From contig WNNJ02001447.1 of the NCBI GenBank assembly GCA_012934845.2, positions 1 through 64,000 on the forward strand: DNA of 64,000 nucleotides. The letters run 5' to 3'. The position numbers and the translations under genes are program-made. Shown here piece after piece: positions 43,371-55,670 of this stretch. The notes below the pieces were generated by a model that saw only the letters and a program-made list of their open reading frames with translations, searched no databases and was not told the DNA's origin. Each line of letters opens with the position of its first letter. The stretch's first letter is position 1. Source of the stretch: Pomphorhynchus laevis (Eukaryota; Acanthocephala; Palaeacanthocephala; Echinorhynchida; Pomphorhynchidae).

Positions 43371-45831
43371 GTAGATATCTCCAGGCCCTTGACGTAAAAG
43401 AATCACACAACAATATAACCAACGATACAACGAAACTATTTCGGAAGTTTGTTCTCAATGGTAAGATAACGGCAGCGATGAAATTAATCAAGACAGAGTC
43501 TGGACACGGCGTGCCGATGGGCCTGGATACTTTAACATGTGGTAAATCAGTGAGACAGATACTTATTGATAAGCATCCACAACAAGCTGACATACATGAG
43601 GAAGCACTAGTCACTCAACCAATAACTGAAACACGACTTCAACCAAGTTGCTTTCGAGAGTATTGACGGATCAAAAATAATTGAGGCTGCTAAGAGAACA
43701 AAGGGTAGTGCAGGACCTTCTGGAATGGACGCAAAAGCATGGACCGAAATGCTTTCGAATTTCGGTACAGAGTCACAACAATTAGCGGATGCGCTAGCAT
43801 TGTTTGCTCAACGAATCGCGACTAAGGAAGTTTCTGGTGAGTCGATCAAAGCTTTTACGACAAGCCGCCTTATTGCATAAGTAAGAATCCAGGTGTGCGT
43901 CTAATTGGAATAGGTGATGTCTCAAGACTTATCATATCGAAAGTCATACTTGATGTTGCACGGACACAGCTACAACAAATATGCGGTAAAACACAGTTTT
44001 GTGCTGGTCAGCGCGCATGTACTGAATGTGTAGTCCATGCCTTACGGTATTTGTTATCGAGTAAACAAAATTCGGTGGTCTTGACTATTGATGCAGATAA
44101 TGCATTTAATCGAATCAACAGGAAAACTGCCCTGGCCAACATGCCACAAATATGCCCAGCGCTATCGAATGTTCTGTCGAACCTCTATAGAAACCCGACG
44201 TCATTGACAATTGGAAATGAAATCATACTATCCCAAGAAGGATTCACACAGGGAGATGTTTTATCGATGTCTGCTTATGCTGCAGCTACACTTCCTATGG
44301 TACAAAAGATATCTGCGAGTATCCTGATGTGCTATAGTGCTGGTATGCTGATGACGGCAATCTTGTCGGTGATCCTGATACAGTGAAGATGGAGTTTGAA
44401 CTGCTACGAAAAATTGGACCGTCATATGGTTTCTTCGTTAATCCAGCGAAATGTCGGCTATACGGAAATGGATGTATAGCTGAAACGCTTCACGCTTTAT
44501 TTGATGACCTTCAAATTTCTGTTGACATGGAGGCGTGTCTATATTGGGGTCTCCCATTGGAAAGGATGACTTTGTAAAAGAGCATATTCAATCTGATGTA
44601 CGTTCGTTGATCGAGACAGTTACTCGTCTCACATAAATCGGTCGTTCAGAGCAACAGATCGCATTCGTTGCTCTCATAAGATCTCTTCAACAAAAATGGA
44701 TGCATATGCAACGATCATGTCATTGCTCGATTGAATGGTTTGAGGCGTTATCATCGATAAGATCGATGAAAACTGAATTAACTGGAATTGACATGAAACA
44801 AATAAAGTTCTATGGAGGGTGTTTAACATAACTTTGAGAAATGGTGGTATCGGCTTAAAAACCTAATGCTTTCAGTAGACTAAGAATAACTCGCTTCACG
44901 TATGGTGTGCGAGCCCTGTTTAGGAGACGTTACAGGGCTAGATCTAATAAATAATCAAAGCAGATTATGTAAAGAAAGTCGTGCTAACCGTTTAAAAGCG
45001 GACAGGATGTTACGCAATGACATTATAAATCAGGTCAACCCTACTCTCAAGAATGTCATCGAGCATGCATCAGTATCTAGATCATCTTCGTGGTTGTCAA
45101 CAAACCCAACAAACAGTTATTCTTCCAGAATAAGTAATACAGTCTTTCAAGATGCACTAGCCACCAGATACGGATTTCTCCATCCCTCATCACCGAAATA
45201 TTGCGAATGTAAAGAACAAAACTCGATATTACACACTTTCTCGTACCCTTTAGGCGTCTTGCCATCAATGAGACACGATGCCGTCCGTGACTTTCTAGCG
45301 AATAGATTATCCGAATGTCGTCATAACGTAGCAATCAAGCCAAAACTATCCATTGTGCATGATGAAATATGCTTCCAAAATTACGGTACAACTATTGATT
45401 GTGAAGCGAGACTTGGCATATCATGTTCTGGAATCTTTGGTAACAGAGCGGAGGGTACTTTCCTTGATATCTGCGTGTTCAACGCATACGTTTCCTCAAA
45501 CTCCAGCAAGAGTATCGAACCAGACTTCGTATATCATGAATTAAGGAAGAAAAGGAAATATCTTGAGAGAGTAAATAGCATAGAGCATGCTTCATTTATT
45601 CCCGTAGTATCTTCGATGCTCGTTGGGGCGGGTACGGAAGCGGCAATCCTGTTAAAGAGAATCGCGAGCTCCCTGTCAAGGAGTCATAACAGCTCATACA
45701 ACGATGAAATAAATAGATTATGTAGTGGAATCAGCGTTATCTTCGCCAAGATGATTTCCTGGTGTGTCTGTAAAGCTCGATCAGCTATAAATCGTCCTCA
45801 AAGGGATATATGCTTAACCAAGGAATATTAA
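43371..45831 (+). pseudogene. RLE-1 retroelement, second copy, more decayed
   Basis: Head to tail with the first copy and about half diverged in protein. Frames: 43478-43666 (linker before RT), RT in 43660-43885 (TKGSAGPSGMDAKAW), 43895-44386 (LIGIGDVSRLIISK, LTIDADNAFNRINR, FTQGDVLSMSAYA) and 44383-44577, endonuclease in 44902-45831 (ARLGISCSGIFG...FLDICVFN, KYLERVNSIEHASFIP). Frameshifts and stops lie near 43885, 44340, 44575 and in 44640-44900. The CXC N-terminus is not seen. The ADD box falls at a frameshift (CWYADDGN-like bases around 44335-44360). The endonuclease frame of 309 codons is the longest unbroken one in the family. Confidence 0.8.
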
Positions 45832-45979
45832 TTTAGTGACTTTTTGAATATTAAAACTGTCATGGTGAGGTTTTTTTTCCTTAAAATTGTAAATTAAAGC
45901 CCATTTGCGGGAACCTATATTAATGTAATAATAATTAAGAAAAAAAATATAATATTAATATATACATTAATAATATATT

Positions 45980-46046
45980 ACACGTTAAAAAATTGTCTTG
46001 GTGATTATAAAGAATATATACATTGTGAGATAATATAATATACAAA
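45980..46046. repeat. 67-bp direct repeat, right copy
   Basis: See 39203-39269. Directly to the right PLE-2 3' UTR sequence begins (CAGCTAACTGAGTCTACG). Confidence 0.85.
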
Positions 46047-47087
46047 TCAGCTAACTGAGTCTACGTATTTAATATAATTATAAAATAAACAAAACATAAT
46101 AATGCTAAATCAAAATTTAATAATTAAATAATAAAATTAATTAATTGTTTTTAGATTTTCTATAATTTAAATCAAGTTAAAATAAAAAATTGAAATTTAA
46201 AATAAACGTCATTTTTATGAATTGACTAATAAATAACAGACGTTGTATCAGAATAAGAATTAGAGGTCATCAGGAGGAACTGCTATGCTATCAGGTTTCG
46301 GCCCCTAACTTCTCTACCCAAAATATCAGCGAGGCCTAATACATGCTAATGATGTATTTTTTCTAGTAAAACTATCTAGTATCTTATTCTAATACAAAGT
46401 ATATTATTTATTATACATCCATAAAAATTTGCCACTTAAGAGTTTAAATTTATTCTTTATATTATTGTGTTGATTTATATATTTTACTATTTTCTGCTTG
46501 ATGTTATTAAAATTTCATTATTTAATGTATTATATTTTATATTATATGGTATGCACGAATGCTCATGCAAAAATATGTTTCTTGTAAATTTAAATACGTC
46601 AACTTTACGATATAAATTAAAAATAGTTTTAATTGATGCTAATTTATTGTTAATATCTAGATATATCCATTCTTTATCATTAATATTGGTTTTGTTAAGA
46701 ATAAGGCTTTCTGGATAAATTTGTTCACTAATTGAATAAAAATTATTAGAATTAAATACACATATATCATCAATGTATCGAAACATATATTTTATATATT
46801 TATATTGTTTAGATTTAGTTTTTACACAGTTATGAACAAATTCATATTCTATAAAGCTTAAAAACAAGTCAGCTATAATTGGGCTACTATTACCACCCAT
46901 TGGAACACATTTTACTTGTCTAAATATAGATGTCCCTACTTTTAAATAATTTTGATTTATCAAAATATTTAAGGATTCTATTAATTCAATTTTATCCATA
47001 TATTTATATTTACTTGATGGTTTAATTTTTGTTAGATAGGCGTTATAATTATTATAACATATATATAAGTAAAAGTACATATTTATA
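46047..47087 (-). pseudogene. PLE-2 3' half, interrupted by LINE-A
   Basis: 3' UTR with a slightly decayed pseudoknot (46050-46400), a shortened C-terminus, then the - strand frame 47080-46487 (197 codons). This carries YICYNNYNAYLTKIKPSSKY, GTSIFRQVKCVPMGGNSSP and FRYIDDICVFN (catalytic YIDD). LINE-A starts at about 47088; the rest of PLE-2 resumes at about 51731, so this and the 51.7-53.5 kb piece are one element split by the insertion. Confidence 0.85.
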
Positions 47088-47118
47088 CAAGTAAAAGTTT
47101 TCTTGATTACAACATCTT

Positions 47119-47420
47119 ACAATTATTCCTGTCAGTTCCAGATTATTCCTGTCAGTTTCAGATTATTCCTGTCAGTTCCAGATTATTCCTGTCAGTTCCA
47201 GATTATTCCTGTCAGTTCCAGATTATTCCTGTCAGTTCCAGATTATTCCTGTCAGTTCCAGATTATTCCTGTCAGTTCCAGATTATTCCTGTCAGTTCCA
47301 GATTATTCCTGTCAGTTCCAGATTATTCCTGTCAGTTCCAGATTATTCCTTTCAGTTCCAGATTATTCCTGTCAGTTCCAGATTAGTCCTGTCAGTTCCA
47401 GATTATTCCTGTCAGTTCCA
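47119..47420 (+). promoter_or_regulatory. Fifteen or so 20-bp tandem repeats in the LINE-A 5' UTR
   Basis: The unit GATTATTCCTGTCAGTTCCA repeats head to tail with very few changes, followed by CTCGTTACGCTCGCGGC just before ORF1. It gives an open but meaningless 112-codon frame. It lies between the element's first bases and its first ATG. The - strand copy lacks it. LINE promoters built of tandem monomers are known in other lineages, so a promoter role is plausible but unproven. Confidence 0.6.
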
Positions 47421-47464
47421 CTCGTTACGCTCGCGGCTTGAGCTCAATCTATCGATAAAATGTC

Positions 47465-48750
47465 ATGCCTAAAAAAGCGCGATCTCAGATCCCTGTTCCT
47501 GATCAAGAATCTTCCACATCGGAATGCAATGATGATTATACCAGCTTTGAAGTCGGATGCGATTCCAAAGATTGCGATATATGAACACTTGTTCGTGTTA
47601 AAATATCCGACCACTCGGTGTATAAACATAAACATTTCACTTGCGGTTTTTGTACATCAGTACGACTACTACAGTTATCCTGCTCCTCTACTCCTGTATC
47701 ACACACGACCACTCAGACTAATGCTGTTTTAGATGTTCCCCTCGCATCAACACCTGACTTCGCATCTTATAATCCCATTATTGAACCTACTCTCTCACAC
47801 ACTCCTCATTCAACTACGTACAAAACTTCCATTAATCTTTCTCATTCGAACAATGCTAACGGTAAAGCTTTTCATCTCGTACCTCCTCTTTCATATTCCT
47901 TCCCCAATCTAAATAAATCTCAAACTTCTTTATTCTCTTCATGTACTTCTTACTCGACCTCCCCCGTATCACTTCTCAATAATTTACATCCTTCCATCAA
48001 AATCATTTCCAGTAACATTTCCGATCAACTGATTCAACACTCCATTCTTGTCACTCATGCCCCAACTAATTTTAATTCTCCTTACTCTACCTCCCACGTA
48101 ACACTTCCAAATAATTTACATCCTTCATTTAAAATCATATCCAGTCACATCTCTGATCAACCGATTCAACACCCCGCTCCTGTCACACTTGCTCCAATCA
48201 ATATTAATTCTTATCAAGCACCCCTGTCATTTCCACTTCTATCTGCTCATCTGCCTCGACTCCTACCAGCTCTGTCCGTCCACCACTTCCACGAAATCGT
48301 TTTCCTTCGCGCGATCGCTGTATTATCATATCAAACTTAAAGCTTTCCGAATCTGCTTCTCCACAATCTCGCCTCGATGATGATGTATCTGCTTTCAGGT
48401 CTATCCTAGCAACCATTCTTCATGATGATAACCCATCCCTATTCAATAATATCGCTCCTGTATCCTTTATTCGTTTAAACAAATCCACTAAATCCAATCA
48501 TCTCAGTCCTCCACTCTTAAAAATCGTTTTCCGACATAGTTCACATGCCTCTTCGGTACTCTCCCAACGTTTTAAACTTCTTACCACTTCATCTACTTGC
48601 CGTATCTTTCCTGACCGCTCCCCTTCTGATATTGCCCAGCTCAATTTAGCTCGCATTGAGAAACATCGACGTGAAACAAACGGCGAGTCATCCTTATCTA
48701 TACGTCAAATCAACGGAAATTTTCACGTTGTACACACAAGGCCAAAAATT
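47465..48750 (+). pseudogene. LINE-A ORF1 (RNA-binding protein)
   Basis: The first ATG (47465) gives MPKKARSQIPVPDQESS, then a PHD-like Cys/His region (CDSKDCDI, HKHFTCGFC) with an early stop after CDI. Frame 47618-48340 is a Ser/Thr/Pro-rich spacer. Then comes the conserved core, read in another frame over about 48300-48750: RCIIISNLKLSES, RLDDDVSAFRSIL, VSFIRLNKSTK, PLLKIVFRH, VLSQRFKL. The same core is in the - strand copy. It binds LINE RNA. One stop and at least one frameshift are seen. Confidence 0.75.
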
Positions 48751-48752
48751 CG

Positions 48753-49885
48753 ATGGCTTCCCATCTCTCCTTCTTGTCTTCTTCGCTAGTTAATCTCGCT
48801 CCTAAGCATACTTTTCGTCTTAGATTATTCTACACTCGCTCCATTCTTCATAAAGCTGATATGCTTCTCGATATCTTCGATCAATTATCTATCGATATTC
48901 TCTGCATTACCGAATCCTGGCACTCTGACTCCGACGATCTTGCTATTCGTCGTCTATGTCGCTCTGGTTGTTCTCTAGTTGAATCAGCTCGTTAAATTGC
49001 ATATCATACATCTACTGCTTCTAACCATGGCGGTATTGTTGCCATTGCTCGTCACCCAATGTCTTTACGTAAAATCAACGTTAACATCCGTTACACTTCG
49101 TTCGAATTACTCATATGCAGATTATCAACGCCTTTCCCTCTGGAACTTGTGATTGTATACCGTCCAGTTCAGTTGCCCCATAACGTATCTTCTTTAACGA
49201 CCTTGCAGATCTAATGTCTCACTGTTCATTGTCTTACACTCCTTCTTTTGTTCTCGGTGACTTTAACATTCGTCTTGATCGCCCGTCTGACTCTATCACT
49301 TTAACTAATCTTTTTTCTGATTTTAACTATAAATTACTTTCAAAAAGCCCAACTCATATTCTCGGCAGTGCTCTCGACATCATTGCTGTTACAAACTGCT
49401 TCAATGACTATACCTCCTTGTCAATTACTGATCCTGGTTTGTCCGACCATTTCCTTGTCACTCTTACTCTTACTCGTCCCCATCCTCCTTCTCCGCCTTT
49501 ACCATTACCCACACCAAGTCGACCCTGGAAGCTTCTCGATATCCCTATCTTCCGCCCAGCCTTGCTCAATTCTTTACTCTTTTCACTTCCTCTTAACTAT
49601 CTCTCTCCCGATGATCTCTGCATTCTGTTTGATTCTGAACTTTCGTCGATCCTCAATAACCTTCTACCTAGTCGACTTCGACGTTCCCAGCGCTTGCGCC
49701 ATGCTCCCTGGTTCGATTCTGAATGTAGTCTTTCTAAGCGTCGACTCCGTCACTCTTTTCGTATGTATAAACGCTTTCTTAAACGTTCTCCCAACTCACT
49801 CACTCCAAATCTTCGTGATTTCTACTTTTCTCAACGCCGTTCATATCTCATTCTTATACGTACTAAACGTACTCTCTTTTGGTGA
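48753..49885 (+). pseudogene. LINE-A ORF2, AP-like endonuclease part
   Basis: Starts MASHLSFLSSSLVNL at 48753. Motifs: FRLRLFYTRSILHKADML, ILCITESWH (catalytic Glu), NHGGIVAIARHP, VIVYRP, then in frame 49214-49885 VLGDFNIRLD and LSDHFLVTLTL. It breaks at 48996 (TAA) and around 49175-49213 (frameshift). The C-terminal RRSQRLRHAPWFDSECSL linker follows. Its role is target nicking. Compared with the - strand copy it is of similar age. Confidence 0.85.
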
Positions 49886-49889
49886 AATC

Positions 49890-51680
49890 AAATCGAGTCA
49901 TCTTCCAACTCTAAATCTCATTAGAAAATCTTAAACTCAATTCTTTCACGATCATCTACCACTTGTAATATAAATCCTGATGAATTCTCTTTTTATCTAC
50001 AAACTAAGCTATCTAATTTACTTTCCCTACTACCCGTAGCCCCCTTGTACCCACTCTTCTCTTTAAATACTTCCCTCCCAGAACTATTCCACCTTCTTCC
50101 CGTTTCGTCTGATGAAGTTTCTTCGGTTCTGCTGTCATTACCTAATAAAACATCTCCTTCTGACCAATTCCCACTCACTTGCTTAAAAATATTTGCTCCT
50201 CTATCTTACCCTTCCTAACCACATTGTTCAACTCGTCCATCCGTAGCCGTACATTTCCTTTCATCAGGAAATGCGCCACTGTTCGTCCTCTCATCAAAAA
50301 GCAATCTATCGACTCTTCACTACCATATTCGTACCGTCCTATTTCACTTCTCCCAACTCTCTCTAAACTCCTTGAGCGTCTAGTTCTTAAGCAAGTAAAT
50401 ATATATCTCTTTTCCTCTAACTTATTTCGTCCCTTCCAAGCCGCTTTTCGCTCTAATTACTCTACCGAAATTGCATGTCTTAAAGTTTATAACGACTTAC
50501 TCATATCGCGCGATCATAAATTATGTAGTGTCATAGTTTCTCTTGATCTATCGTCTGCTTTTGACATCGTCGATCACTCGATTCTTCTCCATCGCCTTCG
50601 TCATGATTATGGCTTCTCTTTACCCACTGTATCATGGTTTTCTTCATATCTATCAAACCGTACATTTCGCGTCTATTCTAACTCTTCTCTCTCCCATCCT
50701 TCATCCATCCCGACCGGTGTTCCACAAGGCTCCGTATTAGGCCCTATGCTTTTCTCTCTTCTTCTCGGTGACTTGTCTTCGATTTCTCATAAATTTAACT
50801 TCCATGTTATGCAATATGCTGATGACATTCTCATCTATGCTCATGCACCTGTTTATCGTATTCACGATCTTAGTGCTTCTGCTTCCGACTGTCTTGTCTC
50901 AATTTCCAATCATCTTTCTTCCCTTCGCATTTCTCTGAATCCTGAAATATCCAAAATTATGTGGATTCTACCTCAACGCCTCGGCTTCGAACCTCCCTCC
51001 GTATCATTAAATTCTACAATTCTTCCTATCGTTGATAATCTCGTTTTCCTAGGCTTTCATTCTGACAACCGACTTTCACTTAAACCTTTCGTTAGTGATA
51101 AAGTACGCTCATCTACCTTGATACTCCGCAACCTACGTCAAGTTCGTAGATTGATCGATTTCCCTTCTCGTATGACTCTAATATTTTCTCTCCTTTTTTC
51201 TAGACTCGATTATTGTCTTAGTCTATTTTCCAACTCACCTAAATCCACTCTTCTTCCCCACGACCAATCGTCAACGCAGCCGTCCGAATTCTCCTCAGTC
51301 GTTCGTCGTTTTGATCATACATCCTACCATCTTGCTTCTCTCGATTTGCCTACAATTTATTGTCGTGTTCAAATTCGTCTTCTTATCGTTGCTTTCCGCC
51401 TTGTAACTCTTCATACCCCTTCATTTCTCAATCTTCCTTTTCTTGATAATTCTCGTCCTGTTTACTGTTCCTTGCGTTCCTGTAATTCCCTTCTTTTACA
51501 TGTCCCAAACTACTCTACCTCCTTTGGACTCCGCTCCTTCATTGTGGCTGCTCCTCTATCGTGAAACCATCTGCCCATTCATATACGCCAATCAACTTCC
51601 TTGCCGTGCTTCAAAAGACAAATCGATCCCATTTAAACAATTTATCTGCTTGACTTTTTCATTTTTGTTTGGCTTATAAG
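49890..51680 (+). pseudogene. LINE-A ORF2, reverse transcriptase part
   Basis: Frame 50179-51564 (461 codons) is the longest in the window. It has SYRPISLLPTLSKLLERLVL, CSVIVSLDLSSAFDIVDHSI (catalytic Asp), TGVPQGSVLGPMLFSLLLG and MQYADDILIYAHAP (catalytic ADD), then NPEISKIMW, LGFHSDNRLSLK and VPNYSTSFGLRSFIVAAPLS. A frameshift just before the C-terminus moves reading to 51443-51679. Upstream, 49890-50178 holds the endonuclease-RT linker in broken frames. The SLDLSSAFD...HSILL and GVPQGSVLGP combination places it in the CR1/L2 group. Confidence 0.88.
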
Positions 51681-51730
51681 CGTACAGCTTGTACGCATTT
51701 GCCGCATTAAATAAATTTGTATTATTATTC

Positions 51731-53250
51731 TTATATATGTATATATTTTTCCGAATATAATTAATTAATTTACAACGCTCTTATTCACTAAATCTAGATT
51801 TGTATAAAGCGTACTAAAATCGTATGTATTTATATTTTGAAAATTTATTCCTTTTTTCTGTTCTAAAAATTCTTTTGTAGAATTATAGAAATAGTGTTTT
51901 TAGCAGTATTAATTTCGATTACTCATTTTTTTAAAATGTCTTTATTACTTTAAGTTTTTATTATTTAAGAAAGTGGTTTAAATGTACTAAACGCACTATT
52001 GAACCGGTTTTATTGAATATTTATGTAATTTGGGATTCCAATATAATATAGGTATAGTTTTATCATCTTATTCAACCTTTATACCTTTTTTCCATTATAG
52101 AACAGTGACTCATTTGTCATTGTTATTATTTAATCTATATTTATACCCTTTTGATAGCTGCTTTCTTAATTCACAATTTTCAATTAATTTTAGATTATGG
52201 GTATGAAAAAATGAACATATATGTTCATTTATTTTATCAAAACTAAGACTTTTACAATTGCATTCTGTTTCCATTATGTTTCTAATATTATCGTTACATA
52301 TTGATTTTAATTCTTTATTATAATTACAAATTTTTCGTCCTAATAATGGTAGGAGTTTATACCTTATTTTATGAATATATTTACTTAAATCTGCCCTATT
52401 ATTTCTTTACTTTTAGAATTATTTAAAAGTCCGGCTTCATTTATGTTATCTATACATTTATTAATGAAGTTTATGGTTAATGTATATTTTCTATTGCTAT
52501 TATTAACATTTATTGTACGATAATATTATTATCGTACATTTTGTATTACAATAACTGTCTATTATACAACTTAGCCTATCATAGTCGTTAATTAATTTTT
52601 GATTTATTGAACATATGATATCTTTAGAAAAACTTCTTATATTTACATAAAGATCTTTTAGCTTATTATCTCTTAAAAGTTGTTTTAGTATTTCTAATTG
52701 TTCATTTATATACATACCTTTTTTAATATTTTTAACTCTATTTTTCTTATTCCTTTTATCACAATGACTTCTTGGTTTGCGTTTAACCGGATTATTATAA
52801 TATAGTTGTTTATTATGTATTATACTACTTCTGCCAATTCCTTGTAGCACGTCATTTAATCCTAATGGGTACATTGAATAAAGCGTTTTAATCCAAAAAT
52901 CTTCTTTTTCTAATAGTTTTTGATTTAATATTGATATGTTTTCTTCGATAATATGTTCTAAAATAAATAATTTACGGTTTTTAATATCATGTCCTATTAA
53001 TTTCATATGTTTATGAAATATAGTTCGACTATTATGCTGTATATTATATATCTGTTGCCTAAACCTAGTTTTTAACATTTGATATATTTTTCCTATATAC
53101 TGCAATCCACATTGTGTCCATGTATTGTATTACTTACAATACAAATATTATTATTTATAACATCACAAACTATACATTTTTTTCTGTCACATTTAAAAGA
53201 TCTAAAATCAAAATAATTAGTACTTACGTATTTTTCCAATCTGGTTGAGT
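51731..53250 (-). pseudogene. PLE-2 5' half: GIY-YIG nuclease, linker and RT start
   Basis: Frame 53105-52503 (200 codons) starts in the nuclease (MQYIGKIYQMLKTRFRQQIY, HKHMKLIGHDIKNRKLFIL) and passes into the linker (KEDFWIKTLYSMYPLG, MYINEQLEILKQLL). Before it, at about 53225-53120, lies the zinc knuckle SFKCDRKKCIVCDVI. After it (51731-52500) the linker and RT start are decayed. This copy shows most clearly that the nuclease lies before the RT in the same element. Together with 46.0-47.1 kb it forms one PLE-2 split by LINE-A. Confidence 0.8.
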
Positions 53251-53269
53251 ATATGTAACTTTTGTCAAG

Positions 53270-53552
53270 TCATAATTTTTAAAGTTGCTTTTTCGGTGTC
53301 GCCACCTAGTTTAGTTGACTCAGACTAAACTTACAACGGGCCAACCAGCAGCATCTGACAGTGGGCTGCCCTGCTTAAGGCAGTTGCAGGCTGGAACAAG
53401 ATCTATAAAGATCTACTACCTTCACTCCACGCGCTACCCGACCTAGCTATTGTCCATTACCTGGTCTCTTAAACGTGATCACGTGAAGCAGTTTACATTA
53501 TAAAGTGTAAACACCTTGGGATGCAAACTTCTCCCTTTTTTAAGAATTAATA
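53270..53552 (-). mobile_element. PLE-2 5' leader
   Basis: Nearly identical to 32085-32360. It includes CCGAAAAAGC/GCTTTTTCGGTGTCGCCACC, a self-complementary GTGTAAACTGC...ACACTTT region and AGATCTTTATAGATCT. It is non-coding and probably the 5' UTR or pseudo-LTR. The outer end continues after the RLE-2 insertion at 57391-57480. Confidence 0.65.
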
Positions 53553-53639
53553 ATTCATCAAACTCCTCACGATGTCATAATAAAATCAACATCAGCATCG
53601 GCTCTTGGTATTGTCAACGATGTATGGAGTCACAAAGCG

Positions 53640-55670
53640 TCTTCTATTTTCCGCCTCCCTTGGAAGACGAGGGCCAGAGCGGCTGCGATGTTTACAGACT
53701 TAATAAAGCAGGATCTACGTCAAAACGACATGGCATCATGGGCTCGCTTTTTTATCATGCCGAAAATCTGTTTTCACATCAGCGCGTCGAATAAGGTCCT
53801 AGACAGATCTCGTCCGGACTCTGCGAAACTGATACTCCAACGCATGAATAAATTTAGTAATGCTACTTTCGATGAAATCGCTTCGGAACTACGTCTTATA
53901 GTCACGCCAGATAACCCTACAGCTTCCAACCATATATCCGCAGCAATATCACTGACTAGACGCGGGAATTTCAGGAAAGCGGTTCAAAGGCTAGCTTCTA
54001 CATGGATAGCTTCCCCCATCAACTGACACACGTCGTAAACTAGAGCTTCTGCACCCGTCATCACAGAGAGTTTGTTCTCAACATGGAGTCGCTTTGGAGA
54101 CTTACCGGCTTTGTTGCGTTCACACACTCGACCACTCAAAGTTGATCGAATCACGGTTTTGCGGGCAATTGAGTCATTTCCTTCGTCAACCGGTCCAGGT
54201 TGTTTTGCACTCAGGCCGGAACATCTTCACGATATGATCGACGCCGATTCCGGCGGTAATTTGCTGGACACACTCACCCATCTAGTCAATCACCTACTTT
54301 CAGGTTCTGCTCCGAATTCTTCAGCTCCCTTCATTGTAGGCGCAAATCTTTTCGGCCTCCCTAAAAAGGATGGAGGCATTTGACCAGTAGCGGTGGGTGA
54401 GACGTTACGACGTTTATGTTCAAAGTGTGCCTGCTCTCGCTTACGTGACCGCTTCGCATTATTCTTTGCTCCCACACAACTCGGAGTTGCCACACGAAAT
54501 GCAGTAGATATGATTGTTCATAATGTCTCTCGCACTCATCATAGTCGATCAAATGATCCCAATTGGGTGTGGGCTAAGGTCGACCTGTCAAACGCCTTTA
54601 ATAGTATTAGCAGATCTTCAATAATTTCCGCCGTTAATAGTAATGTTCCAGAGCTGTCGTCGTGGGTATCTTTCTGCTTAAAATCGCCTTTTCCCTTAAG
54701 ATTTGGTCAGTTCAGACCTTTACTATCATCGGAGGGAGTACAACAAGTTGACCCGCTATCTCCAATGCTTTTTTCGTTGGCGATTCAAAACACAATCTCG
54801 AAAATCTCGAATATCCTGGCATTGTATACAATCAACGGTATTTGGATGATGGGATAATCGGTGGAAGTCCACAGGCAATCGCTCAGTCCCTCAACACCTT
54901 GAGTATTGACTTCCTCACACTCAAACTTCATCTTAATTGGTCAAAAACCGAAATAATCGGCGTGCCGGACGCGATTCAAATTTGTTCAAACCTCTGCCAC
55001 TCATCTCCGGCTAACAACACTACAGGCAATTTTCAGCTGTTGGGGTCACCAATTAGCTCAACTGACTTTATCAAAGACGTCTTGCTCAGGGATTTGTTAT
55101 CAAGGCTCACGAAAGAAATTGAAGTCATCGCAAACTTGCCAGATCCCCAGTCGGCCTACCTTCTCCTTAGACACTGTGCGTCCGCCCCCAAGATCGGTCA
55201 TCTAATGCGCACCATTTCACCATTAACACTGAGAGGTTTCACTCTGGCCTTTGATGATGTTATCATGAAAGCTTTTGAAAATTTAACAGCCTCACAGTTA
55301 ACTGTCTCTGCTAAGATTCAGGCTTCACTACCCTTCCGCTTAGGTGGGTTCGGTCTCAGGAATACTACAATTCATTAAATCAACGCGTTTGTCAAGAGTG
55401 TCCGAGCTGTCTCCGAGATTTCGTCCAGAGAACCTAACCAATATGTCAGGTTTGAGGGAGCATTGTCAGATTTTTCAGTATTGACTGGGAAAGATAACCT
55501 CCAACATATTTGCTCCGACGATTCCACAACGTCCTTCCACATTGACCGTCTGCGCTTCGATCGCCTGCTTGAAGAATCCAACAATCTGGATAAGGCAAGA
55601 TTACGTGCGACAGCCTCTTCGAAACTGCGTCATGGCTTCAGGTTACGCCTAGCATTAGCCAAGCTCTAGA
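53640..55670 (+). pseudogene. RLE-2 reverse transcriptase
   Basis: Frames 53688-54026, 54072-54383, 54393-54857, 54842-55378 and 55463-55669. In order: LRPEHLHDMI, the GLPKKDGGI / VAVGETLRRLCSKCACSRLR box (split by a TGA at about 54382), WVWAKVDLSNAFNSISR (catalytic Asp), SEGVQQVDPLSPMLFSL, a YLDDG catalytic box spanning the frame change at about 54842, LHLNWSKTEIIGV, then LPFRLGGFGLRNTT. The ADD position reads LDD. Stops at about 54382 and 55377 and a shift at 54845 break it. It is related to, but clearly distinct from, RLE-1. Confidence 0.8.

Larger units (their letters stand above)
47088..51730 (+). mobile_element. LINE-A, near-complete copy on + strand (CR1/L2 group)
   Basis: Starts with TTTTCTTGATTACAACATCTT as the 13-17 kb copy does and ends in GCATTAAATAAATTTGTATT plus a short TATTATT tail. 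Parts in order: 20-bp tandem repeats, ORF1 (47465-48750), ORF2 with endonuclease (48753-49885) and RT (50179-51680). It is inserted in PLE-2; a short AT-rich ATATAT-type target duplication is possible but cannot be proven in this sequence. Confidence 0.9.

Noticed and set aside
47119-47420. CRISPR array
   Set aside because: Units are contiguous 20-mers without spacers in a eukaryotic LINE.
47103-47441. 112-codon repetitive protein
   Set aside because: The 20-bp tandem array has a unit length not divisible by three, so the frame is open by composition only; it lies in a LINE 5' UTR.
54290-54552. Two - strand frames
   Set aside because: Antisense to the RLE-2 RT, no motif.
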